Shown here piece by piece: positions 6,835-17,000 of a stretch of DNA of 23,158 nt. The stretch is from NCBI GenBank assembly GCA_964390805.1, contig CAYMKL010000110.1:1-23158 (forward strand), in the 5' to 3' direction. The notes beneath the pieces were generated by a model. That model had not been told where the DNA came from. It did no database searches and saw only the letters and a list, made by a program, of their open reading frames with translations. The translations under genes were made by a program, and so were the position numbers. The first letter of the stretch is position 1. The number at the start of each line of letters is the position of its first letter. Source of the DNA: CAYMKL01 sp964390805 (GTDB lineage Bacteria > Chloroflexota > Anaerolineae > VGOG01).

Positions 6835-7743
6835 ATGCTTCGTTTCGTCGTACGTCGAATCTTCTTCATAGCTTTAGTCTGGGTCTTCATTGTCTTCTTC
6901 TCCCACCTGGGGATGAGGATGGCCCGCAATTCCGAGATCTCCAGGCCGGACTACGATCTGGTTGAACACAGCAAGCGCGCCTGGCAAGAGTCGCGCACTT
7001 TTCTGGCCGGCGCGGTGCGGGGGGATTTGGGGACCATGAGGATCGCCAGCGGCCTGGTACCGGTCAAGGATATTCTTGGGGAAGCCTACGTGAACAGCAT
7101 GGGCCTGCTGCTCGTGGCCCTGGCGATTGCCACTGTCATCGGCCTGTACATCGGCGGCGTGGCGGCCCTGACGAAACGACGGGCGCTGGTGCTTCCGTTG
7201 CTCACCCTGACCATCCTGGGAATCTCGGCTCCATCTTTCTTCGCCGGCTTGCTCCTGCAGGTGGGCGAACTGCGCTACCTGGCCATCACCGGGCGGCGAT
7301 TGGTGAGCATGGCCGGCTTTGGCTGGGACCTGGAGCACATGCTGATGCCGGTGCTGGTGCTTGCCGCCCGCCCGCTGGCCTATCTGACCCGCGCGATCTT
7401 CCTCGCGCTCACCCACGTCATGGAGGAAGATTACATCCGCACCGCCTTTTCCAAGGGGCTTTCCCTTCGACGGATCGTAAACGGTCACGCCCTGCGCAAC
7501 ATAGCCGTCCCGGTGCTGACCGCTGTAGGCGTTTCGGTGCGCTTCTCCCTGAGCACCCTGCCCGTGGTCGAGTTTTTCTTCAATTGGCCGGGCATGGGCC
7601 GCCGCCTACTGGACGCGGTGAATACCCGTCAGACCCCGGTGGTAGTGGCCCTGGCCTCTGCTATGGGGCTGACATTTCTGATGATCAATTTGCTGCTGGA
7701 TGTCGCCTATCGCATCATAGACCCGCGCGTGAGAGAACTATGA
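6835..7743 (+). CDS. ABC transporter permease, DppB/OppB-like
   Basis: This 302-residue inner-membrane protein is the first permease of a peptide/nickel-type ABC importer. It starts with the usual basic residues and a first helix (residues 1-25), then an extracytoplasmic segment with GDLG near residue 64, then about five helices. The cytoplasmic EAA loop that docks the ATPase is seen at about residues 197-222 (EEDYIRTAFSKGLSLRR ... HALRN). Unlike typical DppB proteins it lacks the PGDP motif after the first helix, and it is a little short. AGGAGA stands just before the ATG. The stop overlaps the next start as ATGA, so the two permease genes are translationally coupled. No ATPase or solute-binding gene is visible in the window, so the transporter's partners must be elsewhere or missing. 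Confidence 0.88.
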   Translation: MLRFVVRRIFFIALVWVFIVFFSHLGMRMARNSEISRPDYDLVEHSKRAWQESRTFLAGAVRGDLGTMRIASGLVPVKDILGEAYVNSMGLLLVALAIATVIGLYIGGVAALTKRRALVLPLLTLTILGISAPSFFAGLLLQVGELRYLAITGRRLVSMAGFGWDLEHMLMPVLVLAARPLAYLTRAIFLALTHVMEEDYIRTAFSKGLSLRRIVNGHALRNIAVPVLTAVGVSVRFSLSTLPVVEFFFNWPGMGRRLLDAVNTRQTPVVVALASAMGLTFLMINLLLDVAYRIIDPRVREL

Positions 7744-10295
7744 CGGACTTTTTGAGAAACATTGCCGGCAGCCTCCTCAACCCCAAATCCAGGCTGGAGA
7801 AGCTTCCTCGTTCAGCCCCCGAAGCCGAGAGCGGTTCAATCGGCAGCGCCCCGGCGGGAGCACGCGGACGCCTGCGTCTCCGAAATGTGGTCTCCAACTT
7901 CCCCTTTATGATGGGGATGGTGATCGTCCTGGGCTTGTTTATTCTGGTGCTGTTCGGCCCGCTTTGGGCCCCCAAGAACCCCTACATCGCCGGACAGCAC
8001 ATCATTCCCCATTACGACTTTCAACTCCAGGAATACGTCAGGCCGCCGCTATCGCCCTCGCCGGAGTTCCCCCTGGGCACCGACCGTTGGGGAAACGATC
8101 TCCTCAGCCTGCTGATGCACGGGGCCCGCAACACCCTGGTGGCCTGCGCCTTCATCACGATGGTACGAGTCATCTTAGGTGTGACCCTGGGCGGCATCGC
8201 CGGCTGGAACGAGGGCCAGACCTCCGATCAACTGATCATGGGCCTGACCGTGGTCATCACCTCGGTGCCGATGCTGATCAGCAGCATGGTCCTGATCTAC
8301 GCCCTGGACATTCGGAAAGGGCTACCGGTCTTTATCGTCGCTCTGTCGGTGATCGGCTGGGCGGAGATCGCCCAATACATTCGCAGCGAGTTTTTAGTGC
8401 TGCGCAAGATGCCCTACATCGAGGGAGCGCGGTCAGTGGGCTTGAGCGGATTGGCCATCGCTGTGCGGCACGTGCTCCCCAACGTCCTCCCGCAGTTGTT
8501 GGTGATCTCGTTCCTGGAGATGGGGGCGGTGATGATGCTGATGGGCGAACTGGGCTTCGTGGGAGTCTTCATCGGCGGCGGCAGCCGGATTGGTATATTG
8601 CAAGACATGGACCCCACGGAGGTCTTCACCCTGGTGGAGGTGCCCGAATGGGGAGCCATGCTGGCCGACGGCTTCCGCTATCTGCGGTCGAAGCCCTTCG
8701 TGGTTTTCCCGCCGGCGACGGCTTTCTTCGTCTCGGTGGTGGGCTTTAACGCCCTGGGCGAGGGGCTGCGTCGCTTGATTGAAAAAGCCGGTCTCAACAC
8801 CGGCTTCCTGCTGCGGAAGCGCATGTTGCTGGTGATCGCTGGGGTGTCTTTCGCCACCGTGTTTATCATCAACAACACCGGCCCGGCGCCCTGGTTCGCC
8901 AAGGTGGCCCAGGCTTTTAACGGCGATTTCGCCTACGAGCACATCAAGGCCCTGACCGAGATGGATGGACGCGGCATTGGGCAGGACGGCGGAGCGCGGG
9001 CCGCAGCATACATCGCTGAGAAGTTCGCCGCCTATGGCCTGGAGCCGGGCGGGAAGCGCGACAGCTACATCTATCCTTTGGAAACGCAACTGGTGCAGCC
9101 CTTGTCCCAGCCGTATTTGGCTTTGATGGGCGCTGATGGCCAACCGCTTCGAGAGTTCCGGCACCAGATTGATTTCGGCTTCGTGATCGAGGGACACGGC
9201 GGCGGTGGGGACGTGGAGGCGCCGCTGACCTTTGTTGGCTTCCGTCTGGGGCAGCATGAGTACACCTGGGAATCCTTCAAGGGGCTGGACTTGCGCGACC
9301 GGGTGATCGTTCTATTGAAGGGAAATGCCCGGCCTGACTTCGTCACCGAGGCCCTGATTCGCGGGGCGCGCGGGGTGCTCTGGATCGCCGGCGATGGGCG
9401 CGACGATGTCCGCTCCCAGATCCAGTTGGCCGATCCCGATATTGACTACCTGAGCAAGCCCAGCATCCCCATTTTTCACATCCGTCCCTCGGTGGCCAGC
9501 GCCATCGTCGAAAGCAGTGGGGGGACGATGTCCGACCTTTTCGCCCTGGGCGGTGACGTTGACCAGTCCGGCCCAGGCTGGTTTACCCGCGACCTGAAGG
9601 CCGTCGTGCGCATGTCCTTGACCCTGACTGGGCCTCAAGAGGTCGAGATCCCTTGTGTGCTGGCCTACAAGCGCGGTTCTGACTTTGACCTGGCCGGGCA
9701 ACTGGTCGTTTTGTTCGCCACCTACGATGGCCTGGGGATGGACCCCAACGGGACGGCCTTCCCGGCCGCCAATCACGACGCTTCCGGCGTTGGCCTCCTG
9801 CTAGAAATGGCTCGACTGTGGCAAGAGCAAGACCTGGATGCTCGCCGGTCGGTGTTGTTCGCCGCCTGGGGCGGAGGCCAGTTGGACGACTCAGGAGCGG
9901 CGGATTTCTTGGGGGATGCTCGCAACTTTCCCTATTTGCCTGTCCGGACCTTGTACCGTCGCTTTGCGCCGGCCATGATCTTCCAACTGGATTACGTGGG
10001 GGCGGGGGACGATACCCTCTACATCCATCCTAATTCCAGTGACAACCTGAGCAGGCTATTGGCGGAGACCGCTACCGAGGTCGGCATATCCACCGTGTCC
10101 GAAGGAGGCGGTTCACCGCCTTACGACGACGTTGTTCCCTCTCGAAGCACTCAGTTGCTCTATTTCACGTGGTCGAATCCGGGGGTCGCACCGGACGAGG
10201 ACAGCATCGAGCGCATTGAGCCTGACAAGCTGCGGATGGTTGGGGAGGCTTTTGCCCTGGCCTTGACCAGGGTTGTGCGGCAGGCTAGCTACTGA
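7740..10295 (+). CDS. DppC-like ABC permease fused to a catalytically degenerate M28-type domain
   Basis: This 851-residue membrane protein joins two parts. Residues about 50-355 are a DppC/OppC-like permease: FPLGTDRWGNDLLSLLMHGAR, and an EAA loop at 228-247 (EGARSVGLSGLAIAVRHVLPN shortened). After one extra helix (about 362-380) comes an extracytoplasmic M28 aminopeptidase-like domain with a PA-like insert (about 400-850). Its zinc site is largely lost: the first His is Thr661 (ATYDG), the bridging Asp is His679 (AANHDASG), the catalytic Glu pair is Gly713-Gln714 (AWGGGQ), and the last His is absent near 795-798 (YDDV). Only Asp751 remains. The fold is still well conserved (SGVGLLLEMARLWQE, SVLFAAW), so a binding or structural role is inferred. 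I chose ATG 7740 for the ATGA overlap; the frame stays open upstream. Confidence 0.87.
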   Translation: MTDFLRNIAGSLLNPKSRLEKLPRSAPEAESGSIGSAPAGARGRLRLRNVVSNFPFMMGMVIVLGLFILVLFGPLWAPKNPYIAGQHIIPHYDFQLQEYVRPPLSPSPEFPLGTDRWGNDLLSLLMHGARNTLVACAFITMVRVILGVTLGGIAGWNEGQTSDQLIMGLTVVITSVPMLISSMVLIYALDIRKGLPVFIVALSVIGWAEIAQYIRSEFLVLRKMPYIEGARSVGLSGLAIAVRHVLPNVLPQLLVISFLEMGAVMMLMGELGFVGVFIGGGSRIGILQDMDPTEVFTLVEVPEWGAMLADGFRYLRSKPFVVFPPATAFFVSVVGFNALGEGLRRLIEKAGLNTGFLLRKRMLLVIAGVSFATVFIINNTGPAPWFAKVAQAFNGDFAYEHIKALTEMDGRGIGQDGGARAAAYIAEKFAAYGLEPGGKRDSYIYPLETQLVQPLSQPYLALMGADGQPLREFRHQIDFGFVIEGHGGGGDVEAPLTFVGFRLGQHEYTWESFKGLDLRDRVIVLLKGNARPDFVTEALIRGARGVLWIAGDGRDDVRSQIQLADPDIDYLSKPSIPIFHIRPSVASAIVESSGGTMSDLFALGGDVDQSGPGWFTRDLKAVVRMSLTLTGPQEVEIPCVLAYKRGSDFDLAGQLVVLFATYDGLGMDPNGTAFPAANHDASGVGLLLEMARLWQEQDLDARRSVLFAAWGGGQLDDSGAADFLGDARNFPYLPVRTLYRRFAPAMIFQLDYVGAGDDTLYIHPNSSDNLSRLLAETATEVGISTVSEGGGSPPYDDVVPSRSTQLLYFTWSNPGVAPDEDSIERIEPDKLRMVGEAFALALTRVVRQASY

Positions 10296-10319
10296 TACAG
10301 CCTTCAGTGCCTGCTCAAA

Positions 10320-10637
10320 GGGGATCGTCAGACCCCCGTCTGGCGTGAGCCGCTGGATCTGGCGATCCAGCGAGAGCAGGGGACATTGCGGCGGGAGCGC
10401 ATGTATCAGTGTTGCTCAGAGGGGATCATCAGANNNNNNNNNNNNNNNNNNNNNNNNNNNNNNNNNNNNNNNNNNNNNNNNNNNNNNNNNNNNNNNNNNN
10501 NNNNNNNNNNNNNNNNNNNNNNNNNNNNNNNNNGGGGACATTGCGGCGGGAGCGCATGTATCAGTGTTGCTCAGAGGGGATCATCAGATCCCCGTCTGGC
10601 ATGAGCCGCTGGATCTGGCGATCCAGCGGGAGCAAAG
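10320..10637 (+). repeat. Tandem 101-nt repeats with paired hairpins, spanning an assembly gap
   Basis: Unit 1 is 10320-10420 (exactly 101 nt). Unit 2 begins at 10421 and runs into the N gap; its last 42 nt are at 10534-10575. Unit 3 starts at 10576 and fades after about 10637, just before the SH3b gene. A degenerate match to the unit's end also precedes unit 1 from about 10300. Each unit has hairpin A, GGGGATC-ATCA-GATCCCC, and hairpin B, CCGCTGGATC-TGGC-GATCCAGCGG (10-nt arms in unit 3, 9 in unit 1). The period is not a multiple of three, so the array is not a protein repeat. Function unknown: a structured leader RNA, a REP-like array or a protein-binding array are possible. Confidence 0.85.
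10434..10533. other. Scaffold gap (100 N)
   Basis: Exactly 100 N, a conventional placeholder. From the flanking repeat phase the real missing sequence should be 46 nt plus a whole number of 101-nt units. Confidence 0.97.
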
Positions 10638-10654
10638 GATGTTGAGACGCCAAC

Positions 10655-10978
10655 ATGTCAAAGAAAACCCTCTCTACGTTGTGGGGTATCACCGGCCTGG
10701 TGGCCTTAGTCTTGCTGGCCGCCACAATTGGGTTGGCTTCCAAAGCCAGGGCCAAGGCCATTCTAAACAGCGAAGTCTATCTGAGCAGAACAAGCAGTTT
10801 GAACGTTCTGCATGACCAGCCCGACCGCTTCTCCCGCATCATCGCCACCCTGAAGCGCGGCACGGCGGTCATCGTCAGAGACTCCGCCACCAAAGACGGC
10901 CAGAAGTGGTATCACGTCGAGGCCAGGACTGCTTCTGGTTGGGTCGAGGCCGAGTACGTCAGTCGAGAGCCTCCCTAG
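10655..10978 (+). CDS. Membrane-anchored bacterial SH3 (SH3b) domain protein
   Basis: This 107-residue protein has an N-terminal hydrophobic helix at about residues 10-29 (ITGLVALVLLAATIGLAS), serving as anchor or uncleaved signal. A single SH3b-like domain follows at about 44-104: SLNVLHDQPD, then IATLKRGTAVIV, WYHVEA and GWVEAEYVS. In envelope proteins such domains usually bind peptidoglycan or peptides; that role is inferred. The canonical LNVRSGPS strand is changed to LNVLHDQPD. No clear ribosome binding site is seen, and the start lies immediately after the hairpin array, which may therefore influence expression. The giant DUF418-M28 gene starts 62 nt after its stop, so the two are likely one operon. 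Confidence 0.8.
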   Translation: MSKKTLSTLWGITGLVALVLLAATIGLASKARAKAILNSEVYLSRTSSLNVLHDQPDRFSRIIATLKRGTAVIVRDSATKDGQKWYHVEARTASGWVEAEYVSREPP

Positions 10979-10981
10979 ATG

Positions 10982-11012
10982 ACGTTTCACGTTTCACGTT
11001 TTACGTTTCACG
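10982..11012 (+). repeat. Short A+T-rich tandem repeat (ACGTTTC type)
   Basis: Four imperfect copies of the 7-9 nt word ACGTTTC(AC) lie between the SH3b stop and the giant gene's start. Such runs are common intergenic dispersed repeats in this kind of genome, to my knowledge. It lies upstream of the ribosome binding site at 11025. Confidence 0.7.
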
Positions 11013-11024
11013 CCAAACCTCTGT

Positions 11025-11029
11025 AGGAG
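11025..11029 (+). promoter_or_regulatory. Ribosome binding site for the giant gene (GTG start)
   Basis: AGGAG sits 11 nt before the GTG at 11041. An upstream in-frame GTG at 10906 would overlap the SH3b gene and translate the ACGTTTC repeat, so 11041 is preferred. Confidence 0.6.
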
Positions 11030-11040
11030 CAAACCACAAA

Positions 11041-14000
11041 GTGCAAGCCAATCCTGAATCTGTTGTTGAGAAACAACCACCGAGAGCCACCCCTGTCCGA
11101 GGCAAAGAGCGCATCGAATTCGTTGACATTCTGCGCGGCTTTGCCTTGCTTGGCGTTCTGCTCATGAACATGTACGGTTTTAGTGGGCAGATGGCCGGTT
11201 ATACCAATCCCCTGCCATTGCCCCTGGTTGATCGAGCGGTGGTGGTACTGGTTCGCTTCCTGGTGGAGGCCAAGTTCTACTCCATGTTCTCCTTCCTGTT
11301 CGGATGGGGAATGGCCATGCAGATGACGCGGGCCGAGGCCAGGGGGACCAAATTCCTGCCCGTGTTCTTGCGGCGCTTGTTCATCTTGCTGATTATCGGC
11401 GTGCTGCACAGCATCTTGATTTGGGATGGGGATATTCTGACCACCTACGCCCTATTCGGTTTCCTGCTCCTGCTCTTTCGCAAACGCTCCGGCAAGGTGC
11501 TCCTGGTGACGGCCGTGCTGGTACTGCTGCTCTCCATCGCGCTGACCGTGCCTGGGGAGGCGATGGACGCCTTCCGAGGCTGGTACGAAAACCTGACCGA
11601 TTTCCTCCGCTCCGATGCCCATCCAGAGAGCCTGTACGCGACCGGTACCTACAGACAGGTCACCCGCCTTCGGATTCAGGATTTCTTCACCGGTCTCTCT
11701 CAGGTCATCTATTACTTTGGCAACATCTTTGGGATGTTCCTGCTGGGCCTGTACGTCGGCAAGCGCAGGATATTCCAGGAGATTCGCCAACATCTGCCCA
11801 CACTTCGCAAGGTGGTGTGGATTTGCTTGGCCCTGGGTCTGGTTTTCAACGCCATCTTCATCTCGGTCATCGTCTGGCCCCGGCGAGTGCCGCCTGAGTA
11901 CCACTACTTGGTGCGAGTGGGGGGGCGCACTATCGGCGCTCCGGCCTTGATGCTCTTCTACGTGACTGGCATCATCCTGCTGATCCAGCGGGAGAACTGG
12001 TATCGCCGCCTGGCGCCGTTGGCCAACCTGGGCCGCAGCGCGCTCAGCAACTACTTGCTCCAGTCCGTGGTGTGCACCTTGATTTTCTACCACTACGGCC
12101 TGGGGCTGTACGGCGAAATCGGTCCGCCGCTTGCCTTGATACTGACGCTGGCGATCTACTGGGCTCAAGTCCGGCTGAGCGGGTGGTGGTTTGAACGTTT
12201 CCAGTTTGGGCCGATGGAATGGGTGTGGCGTGCGCTCACCTACGGCAGACGCCAACCGCTGCGTCGTGAGGCAACCTACGATGGCCGGTTGTCTGCCCTC
12301 TGGCGAAGGGTCCGCCGAATCGCCGCCAGGGTGGATCCCAAGATCGCCCTGGTGAGCGTCTGGGCGGTGATGCTGCTCTGGGCAGGGACCCTGATCGTTT
12401 GGCATTTCCGCCTGGAGGAAACCTCCAATACCGAATACCCAATATCCAATATCCAGAAAACATCTCCCAGCGTATCCCAAGCCACCGCGACGCCAATCCC
12501 TTCTCAAGCGGATAGCCAGCCGGAAGAGCAGCCGCATGTCGTGGCTACGCCCGTAGTTCAACCGGTGGCCTACAACCCTGGTTCCATCGCCGCTTCTGGC
12601 GACCTGTTGGCTCTGGCCTCCACCTTCAGCGCAGAGTCGGCCCTGGCCCAGATCGAGACCTTGACCGGCCCGCCTTACCTGGGGCGATACACGGGCTCCC
12701 CGGAGGGGTGGGCAGCGGGGGGCTATATTGCGGAGCAGTTCGCCAGTTGCGGTTTGCAGCCCGCAGGGGATGACGGCACCTTCTTCCAGTCCTTCCCGGT
12801 TTTCTACATCGCCCTGGCCGAGGTGCCCGTCCTGGTGGTGGAAGGCCCCGATGGCACGATTCACGACCACTACACGCTGAACGAAGACTTCATCACGTTT
12901 GTGAGATGGTACTCCGGCCCGGGTACAGCCAACGGAGGGGCGGTCTGGGCTAATGATTGCACTCACGATGATTTCAACTCCATCAACGTGGTGGACAAAA
13001 TCGTCCTGTGTCGCAGCGATTCTATTCCGCTGATGGACGCCGAACGCAATGCTCTGGAGCACGGGGCGGCAGGGTTGATGCTGCTGATCACCGACCCCGA
13101 GCATCGCCCGCCAGATTTCGGTGTTACTCATCGCGAAATCTGGGTGCCCGAGCCCATCCCGGTCTTTCGGGTCTATCCCTCAGTAGCCGAGAAACTGTTG
13201 CTGGGCAGCGGCCAATCCGTTGAAGATCTGTCAACCAGCTTTTCGCCTTTCCCTCTGTCAACTCAAGCTCGAATGGAAGTGACGACCACAGGCCCAGAAG
13301 CCTGCCCTAGCCAGGGATGCCAGGGTCGCAACGTCTTGGGCGTGATCCCCGGTCGCGATCCGAAATACGCCGACCAGGTCATCATCATCGGTGGGCACTA
13401 CGATCATCTCGGGCAAACGCCCGACGGCACCGTCTGGCCGGGCGCCAACGATGATGCTTCGGGAGTGGCAGTTCTGCTGGAGATCGCCCGCAGTTGGCAC
13501 GAGCAAGGCTACGTGCCCCGCCACACCGTGCTGTTCGCAGCCTGGGATGCCGAGGAAGTGGGGTTGGTGGGATCAACATATTACGTAGAACACCCCCGCT
13601 ATCCACTGGAAAACACCGTGGCCAAAATCCAGCTCGACATGGTCGGAGCCGGTGGCAACACGCTTGAAATTGATGGAGAGGGCAGGCTGGGAGAGCAACT
13701 CCACTCAGTGGCCGAGGCTTTGGGCCTGGAGACCGACAGCATCGACACTGGAGCCAGCGATCACGGGCCATTTAAGAGGGCCAGGGTTCCAGCCAGTCTG
13801 GTGAGCTGGAACTACGAGGCCGACTCGGAGCCGCAATGGCACCGACCAGGAGATACGCCAGAAACAATCGAGCTGGACAAGCTAGACTCTGTGGGCAAGA
13901 TTGTCGGGATCACCACGTTGGGGTTCACCGAGGCCGAGCCAGCCATCGGCGAGTTGCTGGCCCGGCGAGCCGTGGCGGTTGAACAGGGAGACCTGGAGGC

Positions 14001-17000
14001 TTTCCTGGCAACGTCGCTTCCCGAACAAGAAGTCGCCGACCGTTTCTGGTTTGACGACGCGCAGGCCTTTTCGCCTAGCCGGTTCGAGATGCTAGCCACC
14101 AATATCCGCGTGCTGGGGCGCGCGGCCACGGCGACTGTGCGGATGACGCTAGAGTACACGGTTGAGGGCGAGGTGGAGCCTGAAATAAAAACCTCTTCCG
14201 TGGATGCCGGATTTGTACATACTGAGGATGGTTGGCAATGGGCCGGTCCCAGTTTGGTCTGGCTAGATCAAGGCCCAGGCTTTGCGCTGGCCTATCCACC
14301 GGAGAAGGAAAAGGGCCTGTGGCAGCTAAGTCAACTAGCCACTGGGAAATACGCAGAGATCGCCGAGTTGCTGGGATTGCCGGCGGAGCCAGACGCGGCA
14401 TTGATGCTGTTCTCACGCTTCGAATCGCTGCGAGTCAGCACCGCGCTGTCGTTGTCTCCCGGCCGGGGTGTCTGGGTTGGGCCCGGTGTGGTGAAACTGG
14501 TCTACAGCGAAGGGATCAGCACCAGCCCGCAATTGGACGATGCGTTGGCCCAACTTCTGCTGGCGGAGGCAGGCGTGACCGAATCCGCCGCGCCCTGGCT
14601 GTGGCAGGGCCTGCCGCTGGTCTTGAGAGCCCGAACCGATCTGGTCGAAACCCACGCCGAGTATCTTCCCAGGTTGCGACAAGCCCTGGATGAGGAGACT
14701 GCGGCCCTGAACGATGCCACGGCTTGGGCTGCGGTGGATTATCTGCGGCAGCGGGCTGGTTGGTCAGGCCTAGGGCAATTCATCACTGCCTTTGGACAGG
14801 CCTGCCGCGCTGGCCTGTTCGAGAGCAACGACGGGATGAACCTGGCCTTGTCCGACACTGTCCAGATGGATTTATCTACTTTTGAAGCCGCCTGGCAGAC
14901 TCATTGGCGAGACGAACTTACGACCGCTCAGGCGAATCTGGATGCCGTATTGACCGCGCGCACCGGAGCGGTTCTGGCCAGAGACGAGGCCGCTTTCCTG
15001 AACACGGTTGACCCCCAGGTGCCCAACCTGATGGCTGAAGAGCGGCATTGGCTTGCCGGATCGACCTCCCTAACGAGCTTCTCTCTGACCGGCGAGCCGC
15101 TGGCCCTCTTAGAAGATGGCGGTATCCTGGCCAACGTCACTCTGGAATATCGCCTCGCCGGGTCAGCGTCCAACCTCCAACCTCCAAGCTCCAACTTCCA
15201 AGTCCTGTTCACGCCAAGCGGTGAAGGGCATCACTGGGCGGGCGTGCCCCTTGAAATCCGGCAAAGCGATCGAGGGAGCGTTCTCTACTCAGAGGGGCAA
15301 GCGGGGCAAGCCTGGGCTTTGTTGAATGAAGCCGAGACGATCTACGCCCAACTCGCTGCTGACTTGGGTGTTGATCAGCCAGATCCTCTGACCATCAAGC
15401 TGTATGAAAGCGATGACGTGTTCCGCGCCTCGATCTTCCCGTCGTTCCCGTTGGTGAATTGGGCGCAGGCTTGGACCGGGGAGGGGGAGTCTGTCAAGCT
15501 CCGCTGGCAGAGGGGCGCTTCGCTTACGGATTACCGTCCCACCCTGGCCGTGCAACTGGCGCGCCGCCTACTGTATCAAATCGGCGTGGACTCCGAGTGG
15601 CTGGTCAAAGGCTTGAGCATTTACCTATCCAGAAACTTCGATGGTGGCGTTACCGAACAGGCCGCCGCTGAGAACTTGTACCCGCTGCTGCGGGCCGTCC
15701 CCAAGGGAACGCTTCGTGACCTTAGAACCATGCCGCCGGATTACGAACTGTCGAGAGATGAATTCGGTCTGGCCAACGCCCAAGCCTGGGACGCCGTGCG
15801 CTATCTGGTTTACACCCGTGGCTGGGAAGCGCTGATGAATTTGTTGCACAGCCAGGAGGGGCTCGATGATGCCCTGCAAGACACCATCGGCCAAACGCTG
15901 CCGGAGTTTGAGGCCGCCTGGTTAGAGTCAGTGGCCCAAGGGCACACCATCCCAGAATGGATTGAAATCGTCTGGGCGTTTGATACTGAGATGGCCAACC
16001 GGCATGTCGAGTATCTGGCCAGCCCGGCATTGGCAGGCCGTCAAGCTGGTTCGCCAGGATCGGAGGCGGCAGCGGCTTATATCGCAGACAGGTTTGCCGA
16101 GTATGGGCTGGCACCTGTGGGAGACGGGGCCACTTTCCTACAGCACTTCCCCATCAGTTACACGACTTTGCTCTCGGCCCCGCGCCTGGAGATCATGGAT
16201 GAAAACAGTCAGGCTCTGGCCTTTACCTATCGCGAAGACTTTCTGATGCTTTTGAACGAAACTGGTAGCGGCGGAACCGCAACAGGCGAGTTGATCTGGA
16301 TTCAGGATAGTGACTATCAGGGTATGGAGCTAGACGGGAAGATCGTTTTACGGCCTTCCATTTCTTCCATCGGCGCGGAAGTAGCCCAAGCCGTTGAGCA
16401 CGGTGCAGGTGGGCTCGTCCTGGCGGGCAAGAAAGAGAGCCAAAAAGAGTTGTTGGCCAAGGCGCCACTAGAGTCTTCGTCTGATAGCACAATTCCGGCG
16501 CTGGAACTCACCTCAGAGGGATCCCTGAAACTGCTGGAGATGGTTGGCCATACACGGGAGAGCATTCTCGACTCACCGCCAGCATTGCCTCTAGGCTTGA
16601 AGGCCCGGATTGAGATCCCCCTCAGTACGTCTGAAACAGTGGAAACGGCCAACGTATTGGGACTACTGCCCGGCTCGGATCCGATGTTGGGGCAGGAGGT
16701 GATCATCCTCGGTGCTCATTACGACCACGTCGGAGATGACCCGGACAGGCAATACGCCGGGGCCAACGACAACGCCAGCGGGGTGGGGGTTTTGCTGGAG
16801 ATGGCGCGCTTGTGGCAAGAGACGGGATATCGCCCGAAACGAAGCGTGCTCTTTGCTGCCTGGGGCGCCCAGGAGCCGGGGGAGATGGGGTCGAAGTATT
16901 ATGTGAGGAACCCACTTCTCCCGCTAGAGAAAACGGTGGCCATGCTGCAATTGGACGCCGTTGGCGGCGGCAGTGGGTATTATCTGGAAGCGCGGGGGGA

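Noticed and set aside
7584..7739. N-terminal extension of the permease-M28 fusion
   Set aside because: The extra 52 codons overlap the upstream permease gene, are not permease-like, and the ATG at 7740 forms a normal ATGA junction.
9700..10295. Frameshift or sequencing error as the cause of the lost M28 zinc ligands
   Set aside because: The frame and hydrophobic core stay intact across the domain, and the ligand changes are scattered substitutions, so a frameshift cannot explain them.
10320..10637. CRISPR array
   Set aside because: Units are contiguous 101-nt repeats with no unique spacers, and no cas genes lie nearby.
10273..10815. Open frames of 70-180 codons that read through the N gap and the 101-nt repeats
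   Set aside because: They depend on N being free of stops, and the 101-nt period shifts the frame between units, so no repeat protein is encoded.
10906..11040. Upstream GTG start for the giant protein
   Set aside because: It overlaps the SH3b gene and translates an ACGTTTC repeat; AGGAG before the GTG at 11041 is a better signal.
11452..13131. Antisense open frame of 559 codons under the giant gene
   Set aside because: High GC gives long shadow frames; the + strand carries unmistakable DUF418 and M28 motifs.
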